Shown: positions 10,194 to 22,775, counted from the stretch's first letter. The stretch is DNA of 64,000 bases from Jaltomata sinuosa (GCA_003996215.1 QJPP01001743.1:62001-126000); one strand, 5' to 3'. The notes: generated from the sequence alone by a model not told the origin. A program made the numbers and translations.

Positions 10194-13100
10194 ATGAAGT
10201 TTATGAAGCTTGGATCTAAACCTGATCAGTTTCAGACTGAAGGAGATAATATCAGGTGAATTAATGGATTTAAATTTGGTGAATGCTGTTGAGTTTTGTG
10301 TATTCTGCATATATTTCTTATTTCCAGATGAGTTTAAGTTCTATGCACTAACGAGGTAGAAGTATTTATATAATCAGGTCGGAATTACAAGTAAATTTCT
10401 ATGACAGGGAATTAATAGGTAAAATGGTAAAATATTAAGGGGGTGTTTCACCATGAAAATTGTGAGTATTTGAACAAAATAGTTTTTTGTTTTCAAAGTG
10501 AAAAATGATATTTGAAAATTAGAGTTGTGTTTGGCCATATTACCAATTTGAGTTGTGTTTGAATTTTTGTAAGTAATTTGGAGTGAAAAAAAAGTAAAAA
10601 CAACTTTTGGTGTTTTTCAAATTTATGAAAATCCCGGAATTTTATTGGCCAAACTTGTTTCTGGAAAAAAGTAAAATATTTCATGGCCAAACGCCCCCTA
10701 ACCTACTATGACAGGTGAAATTTACTGATAATGTAAAAATTCTTTACGTTATCGGTGTATATGACTTAAATCCTTTCTAGATTAATGTACTTTTATATTA
10801 CTATAGTTCTATGGTGGTTGGAACTTTTGTTGTCTTCATTTAGGCCAGTTTTTCCTCACATATTACAAACACAGAAAGCACATTATGCTGTACAATTTTG
10901 CTTGTTTGATGAAATGCTTTTGGGGTTATCATTGTTTGAATCAATCTTCAACTATTTGGTTGGGTAAAAGATTAAAATTCTGAGTTTGGTTGGTTTGTCA
11001 GGTGGTCTTTGAAGATGAATTTGAGTAGCAAAAAATTAAAAATAATGTTTTCATGTTGGTTGGAGCACTGTGATTTAAGGTTTTTTTTTTTCTTTCTAAA
11101 TTTCAAAAAAACACCTCCAATGGGGATTTAAGGTAGCAATAGAGAAAGTTTCATAAATGACTTATGCACTTGGTAGATATCAAATGTTTTTCTTGAAACA
11201 TATGCTTTTGACAACTTTAGACCATCAAACGTCAGAAGAAGATTTTGTCAACAAAAATATATTATTGAAAAATGTTGGTTTTCAAACTAGACTGGACCTT
11301 TAAGTTAAAAGATTTCACATTTATCGGCCTTTCCAAAAGCTCCTATTGAATATTTTCGATCACTTCTAAAAATAAAAAAAGTTACTGTACTATTTTTCGA
11401 CTACTTGAGAATTCATTCATTATGTTTGAATTGTATAGCGTGTCTGAGCTCATTTATTTCACATTTTCAGTAAGTAGAACAAAACAGTATATTTCTGGTT
11501 GTGTTCTTTTGAACTAATACCGTGTTGATCCAGTTGAAACCTGATACTATCAAAGAGAGAATGTGTAGAAGTAACTTCAATGTAAAGGATTATAGTATAC
11601 AGGTTTCTTTGCCTTCTGTGAACTAGGATCCAAAAGTTTGGAAAGAAAATGTTAGAGACTTGGAGATACCAGGAAATCTGTCCTAATAGTGTTATCTCTT
11701 ATTCAAAGTCCACACCACGCCTCCTTGCACGTACAACTAATGAAAAGCACAGTGATTGTGACTGTTCCAATTTTTAGGCTGTAATTCTGTAACAAGTAGC
11801 TTTACATACTGAGGAACTTTTTACTTAAGTCATTTTCTCAAACTGGAAATGAAAATTATGCTTCAGGAAGGGAAACATACGCCATTATTACATGACTTGA
11901 GAGTTAACAAGCACACCCCTCTTTCTCTGTGTGTGTGTGTGTAAAACCTAGAATGAAGGAAAAGCAAAAGTATGCTACAAGCACTTAGATCATATGGCGG
12001 TTACAATGCCCTTCATGAAAAGAAGACTTCTAACATTCATATACTCTGGATATCTCCTTCGTTAGTTAGTAAACCTCCATTTTTCAGTAGGCTAACAACA
12101 TATCAACTTATACATTTGTTGTTTCAAATTTTTGCTTGTAGTTATTCATTTACTTTTCATATATGAAGAAACAATGTGGTAATTTGAGATTGCTGGTAAG
12201 GTTTTCATTAAGCATATGATCTATGAACTTTATATTCAGGTATGTAGCAACTGAATTGGCAACTGACATGGTCATCAATGTTGGAGATGTGAAATTTTAC
12301 CTCCACAAGGTATGTAACCTTTCTCATTCCATATTTGTCAACTGTTTTCTGCATGAGAAATAGCAAATATACTATTTTCTCCAGCCAAAATATTCTCTAT
12401 TTATACTAATCGAGGTGCATTTTCTTCAGTTCCCCCTTCTGTTGAAGAGTTATCGTTTGCAGAAGCTTGTTGCTTGTACAAACGAGGAAAACATTGACGA
12501 AATCAACATCCATGATATACCTGGTGGACCTGCTGCTTTTGAAGTATGCATAAAGTTCTGTTATAATATGACAGTAACTTTGAATGCATATAATGTTGTC
12601 GCAGCTCGTTGTGCAGCAGAGTACTTGGAAATGTATGAGTCAGTTGAGAAGGGAAATCTTATCTACAAGATTGAAGTTTTTCTTACATCTAGCATCTTCC
12701 GGAGCTGGAAAGACTCCATCATTGTTCTTCAGACCACAAAAGCTTTTCTTCCCTGGTCCGAGGAATTAAAAATCGTTAGTCATTGCTTGGAATCTGTAGC
12801 ATCAAAAGCTTCTGTGGACACCTCAAAGGTGGACTGGTCTTACACTTATAACCATAAAAAGCTTCCATCTGAAAATGGAAGTGATCGGCACTGGCAACAG
12901 CTTGTTCCAAGAGACTGGTGGGTTGAGGACCTTTGTGAGCTTCATATTGATTTGTATAAACGGGTCATAGCAACAATAAAAACAAAAGGATGGATTTCTT
13001 CAGAAGCAATAGGTGAAGCATTGACAGCATATGCCAACCGGAGGCTCCCCGGATTTAGCAAGGGTAGTATACAGGGAAGTGATCCTGAAAAGTATCGGTA

Positions 13101-14310
13101 CTTGGTTGATACGATTACTTGGTTGTTGCCCAAAGAGAAGAACTGTGTTTCCTGCAGTTTCTTGATCAAATTGCTGCAAACATCTATTGCATTGGAATGT
13201 GGACAAACAGTGAGAAGTGAACTGAAGAGGAGGATTGGCCTGCATATGGAAGATGCAACAGTAGGTGACCTTCTAATTCGAGCTCCAGATAGTGAAGTTA
13301 TTATATACGATATTGACCTAGTACACGACCTCGTAGAAAATTTCATGCTGCATCAAAAGAGCGGTCAGATTGATTGTTCTGTAGATAATAGATTCCAGGA
13401 TATATGCCCTGTGTTTGCATCAGATGATTCCGAAGTAAAGGTGGCTAGGGTAATTGATGGATACCTTGCTGAAGTTGCTAGAGATCCTAATCTACCACTA
13501 TCGAAATTTATCAATCTTGCAGAATTGGTCTCTGGCTTCTCTAGACCTTCCCATGATGGAATTTACCGTGCTATTGACATGTATCTTAAGGTATCCTTTT
13601 GCACTTCTCTTGTTTGAGTTGCAGTTTGTGTTCATGTAAAGCTCGAGAGCCTCTCTCTCTCGAAATATGCCATTATTATGTGAAAAATTTCTCGTCGAGG
13701 ATTATGAATGATCATTATTTTGTTTTGGCAGGAACATCCTGAGATTACCAAAAGCGAGAAAAAAAAATTTTGTAGGCTAATGGACTGCAGGAGGCTATCA
13801 GCCGAGGCCTGCATGCATGCTGTGCAGAATGAGCGCCTTCCTTTACGAGTAGTTGTACAAGTTCTGTTCTTTGAGCAAGTCAGATCAGCCACAGCATCAT
13901 CCGGTGGTGGTAGCACTCCTGACCTGACTAGAACGGTTAAGGCTTTGCTCCCGGTAGGATCTCGGGGGTGCTCCACATCTGCTACATCCAATACCGAGGA
14001 CAATTCGGATGCTGTGCTCACAGCCAAGGAACTTAAAGCTCTGAAAGGTGAGCTTGCTACTCTAAGATTGAGAGACAGAGAAGATAACAATTCTAGTAAC
14101 TCGCATGACACGAAAACAAATGCTGAAAAGGTTGACAGTAGCAAAGTGAAGGGTTCAATCATGTCCAAGAAGATGTTCTCAAAGTTGTGGTCAAATAAAG
14201 ATAGACAAAGTGAGAATAGCAGCTCAGATACATCAGATAGCCCATCATCTTCTAATGCAGGGGAAACAAAGTCTACCTCATGTAGAAGTGGGAGGCATTC
14301 CCTGTCTTAG
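10194..14310 (+). CDS. NPH3/RPT2-like (NRL) BTB-domain protein, NPY-like
   Basis: Four exons: 10194-10255, 12240-12309, 12430-13590 and 13732-14310, all with GT-AG borders, giving 623 aa (family usually about 570-680). The N-terminus MKFMKLGSKPD is the signature start of this family and fixes the ATG. Residues about 25-130 form the BTB domain, ending in KFCYNMTVTLNAYNVVAARC. The NPH3 domain follows from PRDWWVEDL (about 204) through YDIDLVHDLV (about 336) to NERLPLRVVVQVLFFEQ (about 463). A short coiled coil (AKELKALKGELATLRLRD, about 528) and a Ser-rich tail close the protein. Family members are plasma-membrane-associated scaffolds or CUL3 substrate adaptors in phototropin signalling and in PIN/auxin organ formation (NPY clade). 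The N-terminus and conserved blocks look closest to the NPY/At5g67385-type branch, by recall only. Intron 1 (1984 bp) carries a Tourist MITE. No frameshift or premature stop is seen; FPLLLKS replaces the usual FPLLSKS. Confidence 0.93.
10439..10698. mobile_element. Tourist-like (PIF/Harbinger) MITE in NPH3-like intron 1
   Basis: The ends gggggtgtttcaccatgaaa and tttcatggccaaacgccccc are inverted repeats, flanked by a TAA duplication (10436-10438, 10699-10701). A 3-bp TWA duplication and GGG-ended termini fit PIF/Harbinger MITEs. Related copies lie at 18040-18372, 24201-24556 and 34297-34601, all carrying a tttggccatgaaaa-type end. Confidence 0.8.
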
Positions 14311-15040
14311 GTGCCACGAGTTTGAAACCGACCATTAGACCGATACCTGGTATTTACGGGGAGAAGGATAAAGGGGCGTAGTGAATGTAGTTTCCCTCAT
14401 CATGTAAACTGTTGCACTCCCTGTTGACTCTAGGATTAGAGGAACTAAATCTGTCCACTAACCTTGAAATGGAAAAGAGAGAAAATCCTCTTTATGTTTT
14501 AGTATTTGATACAAATGTGTTTCCAGTGTATTCTATAATCCACTCAGAGAAAGTATAGTTTAGGCAAAGGAAAGTCTTTGTAGAAGGAAACAAGTACTAT
14601 GGTAGCTTTCAAATTCTTTCCCTAAAAGTTTTCTATGTTAATAAGTGGCTCCCTTACCCCAATTGTATCATATTCTTGAGAATAAGAATCTCTTACTATT
14701 CTCTCTACAACTCTTTTTCATCTTTTCTATGTATTTGTTAACAATTATGATTTTAACTTTCCTGGCAACTGTTGAAAGTTTATTACTGGTTAAACATTTA
14801 CCAATGTATGGTCCACTGTTTTATTTCTTTCCCAGAGTATGATGAAAAACTTGAGGAATTTTCAGAAATGACTACAGTTTGGTTGATATTATCAGTCATA
14901 GCTATACTTTCACTATTTACTATTCGTAGCAAATTCTCTAGTGTCATGTATCAACTGTATTCGTTCGCGCAAAGAATATAGTTTGTGTCAAATTGTATTC
15001 GTTCGCGACTTCTAGGAATATTCAATAGGTCTTCCGCACG
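14311..15040. other. 3' flank of the NPH3-like gene
   Basis: It probably contains the 3' UTR (14311 to about 14550). No single strong polyadenylation signal is clear. The short + frames at 14645-14981 are T-rich and lack recognisable domains. Near 14950-15015 the motif gtattcgttcgcg occurs twice, about 50 bp apart. Confidence 0.45.
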
Positions 15041-15890
15041 TGGCGGGAGCATTTAATGGAGTGGGGTCAACATTTTCTCATGCAACCTAGAGTACTCTCG
15101 AGTCGAATTTATCGTCAGAATAGATTATTTCGTTTCCAAATCATGGTTGGCATCATGATTGAAAAACGGAGGGACTATTTGTATTGGGTGAAAAGTAGTT
15201 CGAACACATGGCAATATACGGGGATAAATACGTGGCACAACTGGAGAAGGTTCAAAGAAGGCCGGTTAAAGGGATATATCGGTCTTAAGTATATGATTAA
15301 AAGAAGCTCGACCTCAGCAAGTCTTCGAAGTCGCAGGTCCGACTTATAGACAAATAAGAGTTCGTGCCCTGAAGATGAGAAAGAGCTCGTGTTGACGTGG
15401 AAAAAAGGACGGATACACCATATATTGTCGTACAAATATTCTGAGCACGACAGAGGAATATTAGGTGGTTCCACGAATGATATTTCCATGTGGGCATCGT
15501 CCATTGGTTATTGTACTTTAGGGCTCAAGCAGAGCTTTTTTGTTGGTTGATATATCACCTTTGCAACCTATAAATAGGTATTTTCACATAATTCTATGGC
15601 ATTCTGATTTCAAGCAATACAACAACAATACTCTTATTTTCTTGTGCTCCAAGTTTTCCATATTTTGCTCAGCCTTTGTCTTATAGCATTTGTCCACGAG
15701 ATCGTTCTCGGATCTTAAGCCAAAGATACACAAACAACATCGGAGATAGAACATACACTCCATCGGAGCTCTTACGCTTCATACAACTTTCCTTTCTACT
15801 TCATTATCTTTATCTCGATTTTTACTTACTTTTATTGACATATTCAATTGCCAATAACCGAACATAACGAGTTAAGCTTACATATATAAA
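15041..15890 (+). promoter_or_regulatory. LTR-like or orphan promoter region
   Basis: A well-formed core promoter, cctataaataggta (15568-15581), is followed by a leader-like aagcaatacaacaacaat and a T/C-rich tract, but no gene starts downstream on the + strand; the next gene runs the other way. The layout (promoter, short leader, aaccgaacataacg end) resembles a retrotransposon LTR or another mobile promoter. I could not define TG/CA ends or a target duplication, so the class is open. Confidence 0.35.
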
Positions 15891-16070
15891 ACTAATATTC
15901 ATTATGTATATTATGTATGTATATTATTAAATATACAAAATTTATATATTTGCTGGTTATTTTGTAAAGTAGATCACCCAAAGCATAGAAGTGTAATTAT
16001 TTCTTTTATTGAAATGAAGACTAAATTCTAGTTTGCCCATTCAAACTTGAACGAAAATAATTTTTTGCTC

Positions 16071-19000
16071 TCAATTAAACGCTCCACAGTCTGTACGAAT
16101 ATTTCCATCCTTGCTCGTCTTCACACCAACTCGGCCCAATTTAGTCATCGCATTCACGAATGCAGTTTGGAAAGCTTTGGAGTTGCTAGCCCACAAATCA
16201 ACAGTGCCCTTGGACCGTTTGTCTGTGAATAACACTTGATCGGACGTGAGTAGGCCCAATCCTTTTTGCAAGTTTTGGAAGTAGACATTGTCAAAGGTAT
16301 TGGGTGTGGTTGGGTCCATAGTGACAACCATACCTGGGCCTATGTTCTTTGGGCAGATTTGCTGTAATTGGGCTGCATATGTCTTGCTTAGGGTTGGGTC
16401 TACTGGATTTTGAGGACTAAAGTTGTAAAGCCTATTCGAAAACTTGCTGCAGTGAGCTGCTCCAAGAGTATGGGCCGCTGCATAAAATCATAAAAAAGGA
16501 TTTCTTATAGAGTAACTTTCATAAACACCAATTAATTGAAACTTAATGAGGCCTCCATATCAACACTCGTACCAACACTTTCTATACCAATTGTATAATC
16601 TCGACATACAAATACAAATCTGTTAGAGTAATCTCGGCTTACAAATGCAAATTCGTAAGATCTCGGCATACATATACATATATATATTGTATATTTTGTG
16701 GAATCTCGACATACAAATACAAGCATATCTATAAATACAGTTGAGTGTACCAATAGTTTTAAACCCTCTGTTGCGAAATGTAATTGAATTAAACTGTTGA
16801 TATGGGGCGTAATTAGGCATGTATATGTGGTACGTTATGTAATTTTTCCATTTTTATAAGGATACTCACCAATATATATAGTTCGGGTCATTAGTTTACA
16901 AAATATGTAAATAATGATCGAAGATACACAATATATACATGGCTTATGTATAAGTATGTATATTGAGTATAAGTACGCATAACCTATATATTGTATATAT
17001 ATTTTGTAAACTAAATCACTCAAAGACATTGAGCTGTAATTTTCTCATTTTTATAGGGCAAGGAACTATATATTAATATACAAAAAGTATATGTTTATTG
17101 ACTATTATTTTTTTGGATGATGTTTTCACATCTTATTGTAGTACTAGATTTGTCTTGATTTTTCATCGATGAACAAGAAGGAAAACGGAACAATTGAATT
17201 TTAGATGGATATTTAGGGGGCCTTAGAAGGAGTAGTAAACTTTGTAGTTGACTTGAATTGTTGGGTGTTTGCCCTGATTTTCTAACCATGATTGGTTATT
17301 CCTTTTTGTAAAAGGAAAGTACAAATCTTCCATAATTGGCTAGTCCTTTTTCTTGTAGGAAACGGTTTATGACTCTATAAATAGAGGCTCATTCCTTCTA
17401 ACTTGGTAGCATCCACAATGTAGTTCTAAGGGCTTTGAGAGTTTTGTTTAGGGAGAAAATTTGTGAGACATAAGTATTGCGGTGTTAATTGTGTGAATCC
17501 TTTGTATTCAGAGTGAATTTTGTGAGGTTGTTTCTCTCGATATTGTGTACTCTCTTTTATATAGTGGATTGCTCATCTCCTGTTGTGGATGTAGGTCAAT
17601 TGACCGAACCACATTAAATTATTGTATCTCTTGTTGTATATTTCTCGTTTTTCTTCTTACTCGACATCTTTCAAGATTTGCTTTGTTAGCTTTCGCATGA
17701 CACCTAATTATTTCGATCCTAACATGAATGACTGTCCAAGAAAGAGACGGCTAACGTGTGGAATAAGTAACTCTTAACTGGCATCATCGACTATGCCAAA
17801 AAAGACTTGTCAATCATAGAGGAAAATAAGAGACCAATACTCACTTGTGAAGCTGAGGTTGTCTAGATAAAATAATGGATGGATTATTAATTGGATAATT
17901 TGGAACTCAATTCATTTCATCTGTTTTATTTCACGTGATAATCTTTTTTCTTTTAATACACTAGTTCAAAATAAATAATGAGTACATATTTTTATATTTA
18001 GAAACTCTTTCATTTTGAAGATTTTCAAGTTACTCTTGGGATCCATTTGACCATAAAAACAAAAAAACGTATTTATTTTATTTGGTATTCACTTTAAAGT
18101 TGAAAATAGGGTTGGAGTTGTGTTTGGTCATAGTATTTTCAAAAATATTTTAGACTATTGAGCTGGTGTAGTATTTAAAAAAAAAGTGTGAGGAAAAATT
18201 GAATCCAAAAATAATGAATACACCTCAAGAGGTGTTTTTTTTAAAAAAAACCAAAAATTGTGAAAACATATTTCGGAATATGTTTTTGATTTTCATGGCC
18301 AAACAAGTATTGTGGAATAAAGTGAAAACGTATTTCGAAATATTGTGAATAATATTTATGGCCAAAAGCCTACTTGATAACCTTCTCTTAATTCTTATAC
18401 TCGTAGAAAAATTACATTATGTTTAAAATAACAAATTCGATGGTTTACTACATGTCAAAAGTTTCTATATCCGAATACCACAACACTTTTAAGATAATAA
18501 AATTTACTTTTGATTAGAGGCGGAGTACGAATTTGAAATTTATGAATTCTGAATTCTATTGTTTTTAAGTTATTGAATTCTAAATTAATATTGTAAAAGT
18601 TCAATGACTTTTGAACAAAAACTATCCAGTTCAGTCGAATCCATAGCCGGCACTCTCTCTCTCCGTCCCTTGCTTCTAATATGGGTCAAACTCACTCCAT
18701 TCTTCTTAAAATTTTATGTCTGATTTAATATCGTCATATAAAATAAAATAAAAAAATACATATTAGAAATAATGGACTTACCGGAGAGTGCGATCATGTC
18801 TGCCTGATCTAGACCATGAGAGGCAAACATGGTATTGAGTTGATCCAAATTGAAAGTAGGTTTAGGGAGATTGCCTTCCACGTTTGAAGCTTTTGATGTG
18901 AATCCATCTAGCCTTCCCAATTCCACTGCATAACCTGGTCCACCTGACTGAATTGTACAAAATTACTACTACTATACTTCTATTTTTTGAGACAAAAACT

Positions 19001-21847
19001 TCTAAGTGGTGCATAATTGGTAATTGCATATAATAGTGATTCTTATTAAAAGACATTTTGGTATATTTGACATAATTTTAATTTAAAATCACAAGATTCA
19101 AAAATTTTCTTTATTTTTTTAAACTCCGTACCAAGTTAACATAGGTCATTCTTTTTTAAACGGAGGGAGTACTATACTTCTATATTTTGAGACAAAAACT
19201 TCTAAGCGGTGCATAATTGGTAAATTGCATATAGTGATTCTTATTTGATGACATAAAGGAAAAATAATTGGCATGTTATAATCGGAACAATTGACTTAAT
19301 ATGGAAAGCCGATTCTCGTTCTTTGGACCAACTTATGATTGGGAAAAAATGATTTCGTCACCCTTTTTTACATACATCAGGAAAAAGAGTTACGATAGCA
19401 AGCCCCTCTCTGGTCGGAGAGGGCTCCAGGACAAGGAGGAGGCGATCAACCATCCACTCGATTAAAATATATTAATCGTTAAAAAAATATTTTACACTAT
19501 CAGTACATACCAGTTGAATGACGTCTCGAGTGGCTATGGCGAGAATGTCGGCACACGAAACTTTATTTTTACAATTTGGGATCGCATCAACTGCAGCTTT
19601 TGCTTTAATAACAGTGTCAAATCCATCTCCGGCCAATGAAAGATTATCTGAGTGATCTTTTTCTGCTGTGTTCCCTGGCGTTGATGCTATTATCACCGAA
19701 GCATCACAACCCTACATCCACATAAAATTTACAAGAAAATTCGCAACACATAAATTTTGTAGCTAAACAGTAAATAGCAAATGAGCCTACCAAGTACTAA
19801 CAATTGTTAAAGAAAATGCATTTTGCACCTAATTCAAGCTCGAAAGTTAGATCATGAATTGAGAATAAATAAAAAATCATATACGAAGACAATATTTCCT
19901 CAATCAATATGAAATGTTTTAACATTTCGAACACCTTGTACTAGATAAATTGACCAAAATCATATTAGAAGACAACATTCTCTCAATTTAATACAAAATA
20001 TTCTAGCATGCACATTCACTACTAGACGGAATTGGCCAAATCATATCAAAAGACAGTATTCCCTCAATCGATACATACATATTCTAATACTTTGTACACT
20101 TAATACTGGATATTTGAAACGTGAACGATATAACATGAGGGCTTGAAAGTAGAGTAAACCAAGAATACAGGACTGGGGCAGGGTCACAGGGCCAACATTG
20201 TTATAGGATGAAATTAGGTTTAAGTTATGCCCACCATAGGACTTCAAAAGAAGCACATTTATAATTCTTACTCTTGCTTTATATTCCCTCTGTTCGATTT
20301 ATGTGATACTGTTCGAATTTTGAGAATCAAATTATTTAATTTTGATTGTGAATTTAAATATGAAATCTAAGTTTTTTAAAAATAAGATTTACATATTTGA
20401 AAACTATGTAAAAAGTACTATAAGTCACAATAATTAATAATTTAAGATATTTAAAAGGCGTATGAAACGATCCCATCAAAGAAAAACTCATTTGACCCTT
20501 GAAATTCGAAAGATGTCACATAAATTAGGATAAAAAAAGTATAATTTGAACGCATTTCTTATATTATTATTTATGCGATTTTAAAATTTATACTCATTCT
20601 GAAAAGATGTGTCATATGTGGCATGAGAATTTTCATCTATTTATGTATGTACTATTATAAAATTAAAAAAGCTTTAAAGTGCAAAATTGAATAACCAAAA
20701 ATAACCCTCACAAGTTGAACAACCATTTTCTCCTTCCGTCCTCTACTAGTTAGACAAAATCCTTCAAAATATGGCGTACAAAAATGTAAAATTATACTTT
20801 CTAAAAAAATAAAACTAGGCATAATTACAACAAGTTCATTATATTATTCGTTTTCATCATTAGCTTTTAATGAATTATAAAATCATTCATGTACCAAAAT
20901 TTCACATTTCTCAAAGTTACCTTTTCAAAATTTGATGCATGTATCACATAGTATTTTTGAATGGAACTTTTTTTTCTTGAAATGGAAAGGTAAATTATTT
21001 CCAAATTTAACTAACAATATATTTGATCTTCTCTTGTATAGTATTTTTTATACTCAAGCTTAACTTTTAAACTTTCCAGATAATTTCTAGATGTAAGAAT
21101 AAAAGGGAACAATTTTTTTTAATGGAGAATAAAGGATTCTTTGATGTTTGTGATGTGGTTTTGTGAATGGTTCGGCGCCCTGAATCAATTAAAAAGCTTA
21201 TAATTTAATTAAATAAAACTAAGACGATTAGCTTAGCTACTGTTCCAGAAGAATCTAGTCATTTAAGAACTTGAGGACATTGGGTGCATGTTTTCTAGAA
21301 TGAGTTAGCGGGAGCTTGTCCAAACACAAAAACTCAAGTGATTTTTGGTCCACTGAAAATTTATTATGAGTTAGTTGTCATTTCTTCCTTAATAATTGTT
21401 GAAGAAATGACCTATCGAGATCTTTCGTATTCATTTGAATTTGAAACTTTTGCAACGACAATAAACATAGACTGAATAAGCTCATCATTCATCAGTTTGA
21501 GCACTTGCACCTTTCCCTCTTTGAATTCATGTAACTCATTGCATACGTATTTTAATGTTAATGTATCATTTTAAAACATTTATGTATATGATATATGTGC
21601 AACGCACGTGTTCAGAAATTACCTCGACAAAACAGTCATGGAAGAAGAGACGGAGAACTGCAGGGACGGTGATCGACGTTTGTTGGAATTTCTGATTAAC
21701 GACATTACGCACAATGGATTCAACATTAGGGCAGGTTTGGGCATAATAATTGGTCTTGAGTTGAGCAGCAACCAATTCTGGCATGAAAATACTAACACAA
21801 GAAATTGACAAAAATGATATAATAAGAAGTACTTGTAAACGACCCAT
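16071..21847 (-). CDS. Class III secretory peroxidase, copy 1 (peroxidase 16/45-like)
   Basis: Four exons on the minus strand: 21623-21847, 19511-19711, 18782-18947 and 16071-16477, with GT-AG borders and intron phases 0, 0 and 1, coding 332 aa. It oxidises phenolic substrates with H2O2 in the apoplast or cell wall. The signal peptide is about residues 1-28 (hydrophobic, cut before QLKTNYY). The distal haem-side motif is RLFFHDC (Arg66, His70). Loop GCDASV follows, then the VSCADIL motif. The proximal haem ligand is His200 in ALSAAHTLG. Exon 4 ends in CGAFN. The three-intron layout is the classic plant peroxidase structure. Copy 2 at 29814-33345 has the same exon lengths apart from exon 1 and closely matching sequence, so this is a tandem duplicate. 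Intron 3 (2304 bp) is enlarged by a solo LTR and a MITE. The ORF is intact. The proximal promoter block is displaced by about 0.7 kb of extra DNA, so expression may differ from copy 2. Confidence 0.93.
16836..17062. repeat. Short foldback flanked by direct repeats in peroxidase-1 intron 3
   Basis: gtttacaaaatat (about 16895) is inverted as atattttgtaaac (about 17005). Outside it, gtaatttttccatttttata (16839 on) is repeated directly as gtaattttctcatttttata near 17036. A related attttgtaaagtagatcac occurs at 15958. It is probably a small mobile-element remnant; its class is not recognised. Confidence 0.4.
17259..17724 (+). mobile_element. Solo LTR (copia-like) in peroxidase-1 intron 3
   Basis: A 466-bp sequence starting tgttgggtg and ending cctaaca is flanked by the perfect 5-bp duplication tgaat (17254-17258, 17725-17729). 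It carries a TATA box (ctctataaatagagg near 17375) and a downstream block, gtaggtcaattgaccgaacc, like that of Solanaceae copia (Tork/Tnt-type) LTRs. There is no internal retrotransposon sequence, so this is a solo LTR left by recombination between two LTRs. It lies antisense to the host gene. Confidence 0.88.
18040..18372. mobile_element. Diverged Tourist-like MITE in peroxidase-1 intron 3
   Basis: The left end resembles gggatccatttgaccataaa; the right end, tttatggccaaaagcc, is its rough inverse. Internal gtgtttggtcatag and ttttcatggccaaac stretches match the other copies of the family (10439, 24201, 34297). It is older and more diverged, and its exact ends are uncertain. Confidence 0.55.
18971..19244. 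repeat. About 75-bp direct repeat flanking a MITE fragment (peroxidase-1 intron 2)
   Basis: The segment starting actatacttctat and ending gtgattcttatt occurs at 18971-19047 and again at 19171-19244 with a few differences. Between the copies, 19048-19170 is the right half of the same Stowaway-like MITE family as 4160-4345, ending cggagggagt. Confidence 0.7.
20284..20543. mobile_element. Stowaway-like MITE in peroxidase-1 intron 1
   Basis: The left end, ttccctctgttcgatttatg, is mirrored by the right end, cataaattaggataaaaaaa, with TA at the borders. This is the widespread cccctcYgt...tttatgtgac type of plant MITE. Intron 1 (19712-21622) otherwise shows only AT-rich sequence. Confidence 0.6.
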
Positions 21848-21923
21848 TTCTATAATATTTGAAATTAAAGGTGGAGAAAGGAATACAAATTGGTTTATAA
21901 ATATTGAAGTTAAGACTAGGGTT

Positions 21924-21932
21924 AATATATAT
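21924..21932 (-). promoter_or_regulatory. TATA box of peroxidase copy 1
   Basis: On the minus strand the sequence reads cttatatatatt, about 80 bp before the ATG at 21847. It aligns with the TATA box of copy 2 (33441-33449), and the leader between TATA and ATG is also related in the two genes. Confidence 0.6.
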
Positions 21933-21944
21933 AAGGGGGAGGAG

Positions 21945-22001
21945 CAGGGTGATGGAAAATCGACAAATCGAAAACTGAATTGTATGAAAGAAAAAGCCCG
22001 A

Positions 22002-22045
<44 letters not shown>

Positions 22046-22672
22046 GTACGATATATTTTAATCTTTTACACTCTTGATTCATATAATCTTGCCATTATAG
22101 TAATTCAATTTTTTGCCTTTACTTTCTAGTTTGATTTGTAGTCTTTATTTTGATAATTCCAAGAATCTATTTCATGTTCAAAATAATTTATCTTTGAATT
22201 CTTTAATTATTCATCATTATTTAATTTAATTATCGTCAAAATATTTTGATAAATCACAACTATTTAATTTTTTTGCAAAAAAAAGAGAAATCATTGTAAG
22301 AAGCTTTATTATGTTCCTTGGAAATGACTATATTCTTGAATAAATGCATATGATTTTTTCAAGGAAATTACATTAATAACTTGATTATATACATAGTTTC
22401 TTCTTTTATTAAAAGAATAATGGATCCGATTAGTGTCATACTGTAATATAATCAATCTATTATATGTGCTTGAAAGTATATTGTCATATATATTTTTTAA
22501 AAAGCAGTCATTAACCGAAAAAAATGGACAAAACTAATAAAAATCAAAGCAATGAAAAACAAACTTAATTGATTTGATTTGATTTCAATATTTAAAAATT
22601 CAATTTAATTAATTTTAATTTTCTTTTTTAAAAAATCCTACCTAAATCAAACTAGGAACACTCCTGCGAAGT
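21945..22672. other. AT-rich extra DNA splitting the peroxidase-1 promoter
   Basis: Sequence shared with the copy-2 promoter stops near 21944 (aagggggaggag) and resumes at 22673 (agagtcactatagaagcc). In copy 2 these two blocks are adjacent (33450 and 33456). The extra roughly 0.73 kb is AT-rich and includes a (TA)n microsatellite at 22005-22041. I see no terminal repeats, so the type of insertion is unknown. The alternative is a deletion in copy 2. Confidence 0.65.
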
Positions 22673-22775
22673 AGAGTCACTATAGAAGCCAGTTGGAAAA
22701 AAGAATTTTCTGACTACAAAAAAGTCAGTCTTGTTGAATGAGACAGCAACGTGGCCATTGGTTATTAGCCGCCTT
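22673..22775 (-). promoter_or_regulatory. Displaced proximal promoter block of peroxidase 1, with GCC box
   Basis: It matches 33456-33600 upstream of copy 2: agagtcactatagaagcc, ctgactacaaaa, agtcagtctt, then ttattagccgcc. AGCCGCC at 22767-22773 is the GCC-box core bound by ERF transcription factors, conserved in both genes. Here the block lies about 0.83 kb from the ATG instead of about 0.1 kb. Confidence 0.55.

Noticed and set aside
12942..14168. Minus-strand frames of 81-178 aa opposite the NPH3-like exons
   Set aside because: Antisense shadows of exons 3 and 4; the sense strand has clear family motifs and splice sites.
22005..22041. (TA)n tract as a functional promoter element
   Set aside because: A simple microsatellite inside the extra DNA upstream of peroxidase 1; the conserved TATA box lies at 21924-21932.
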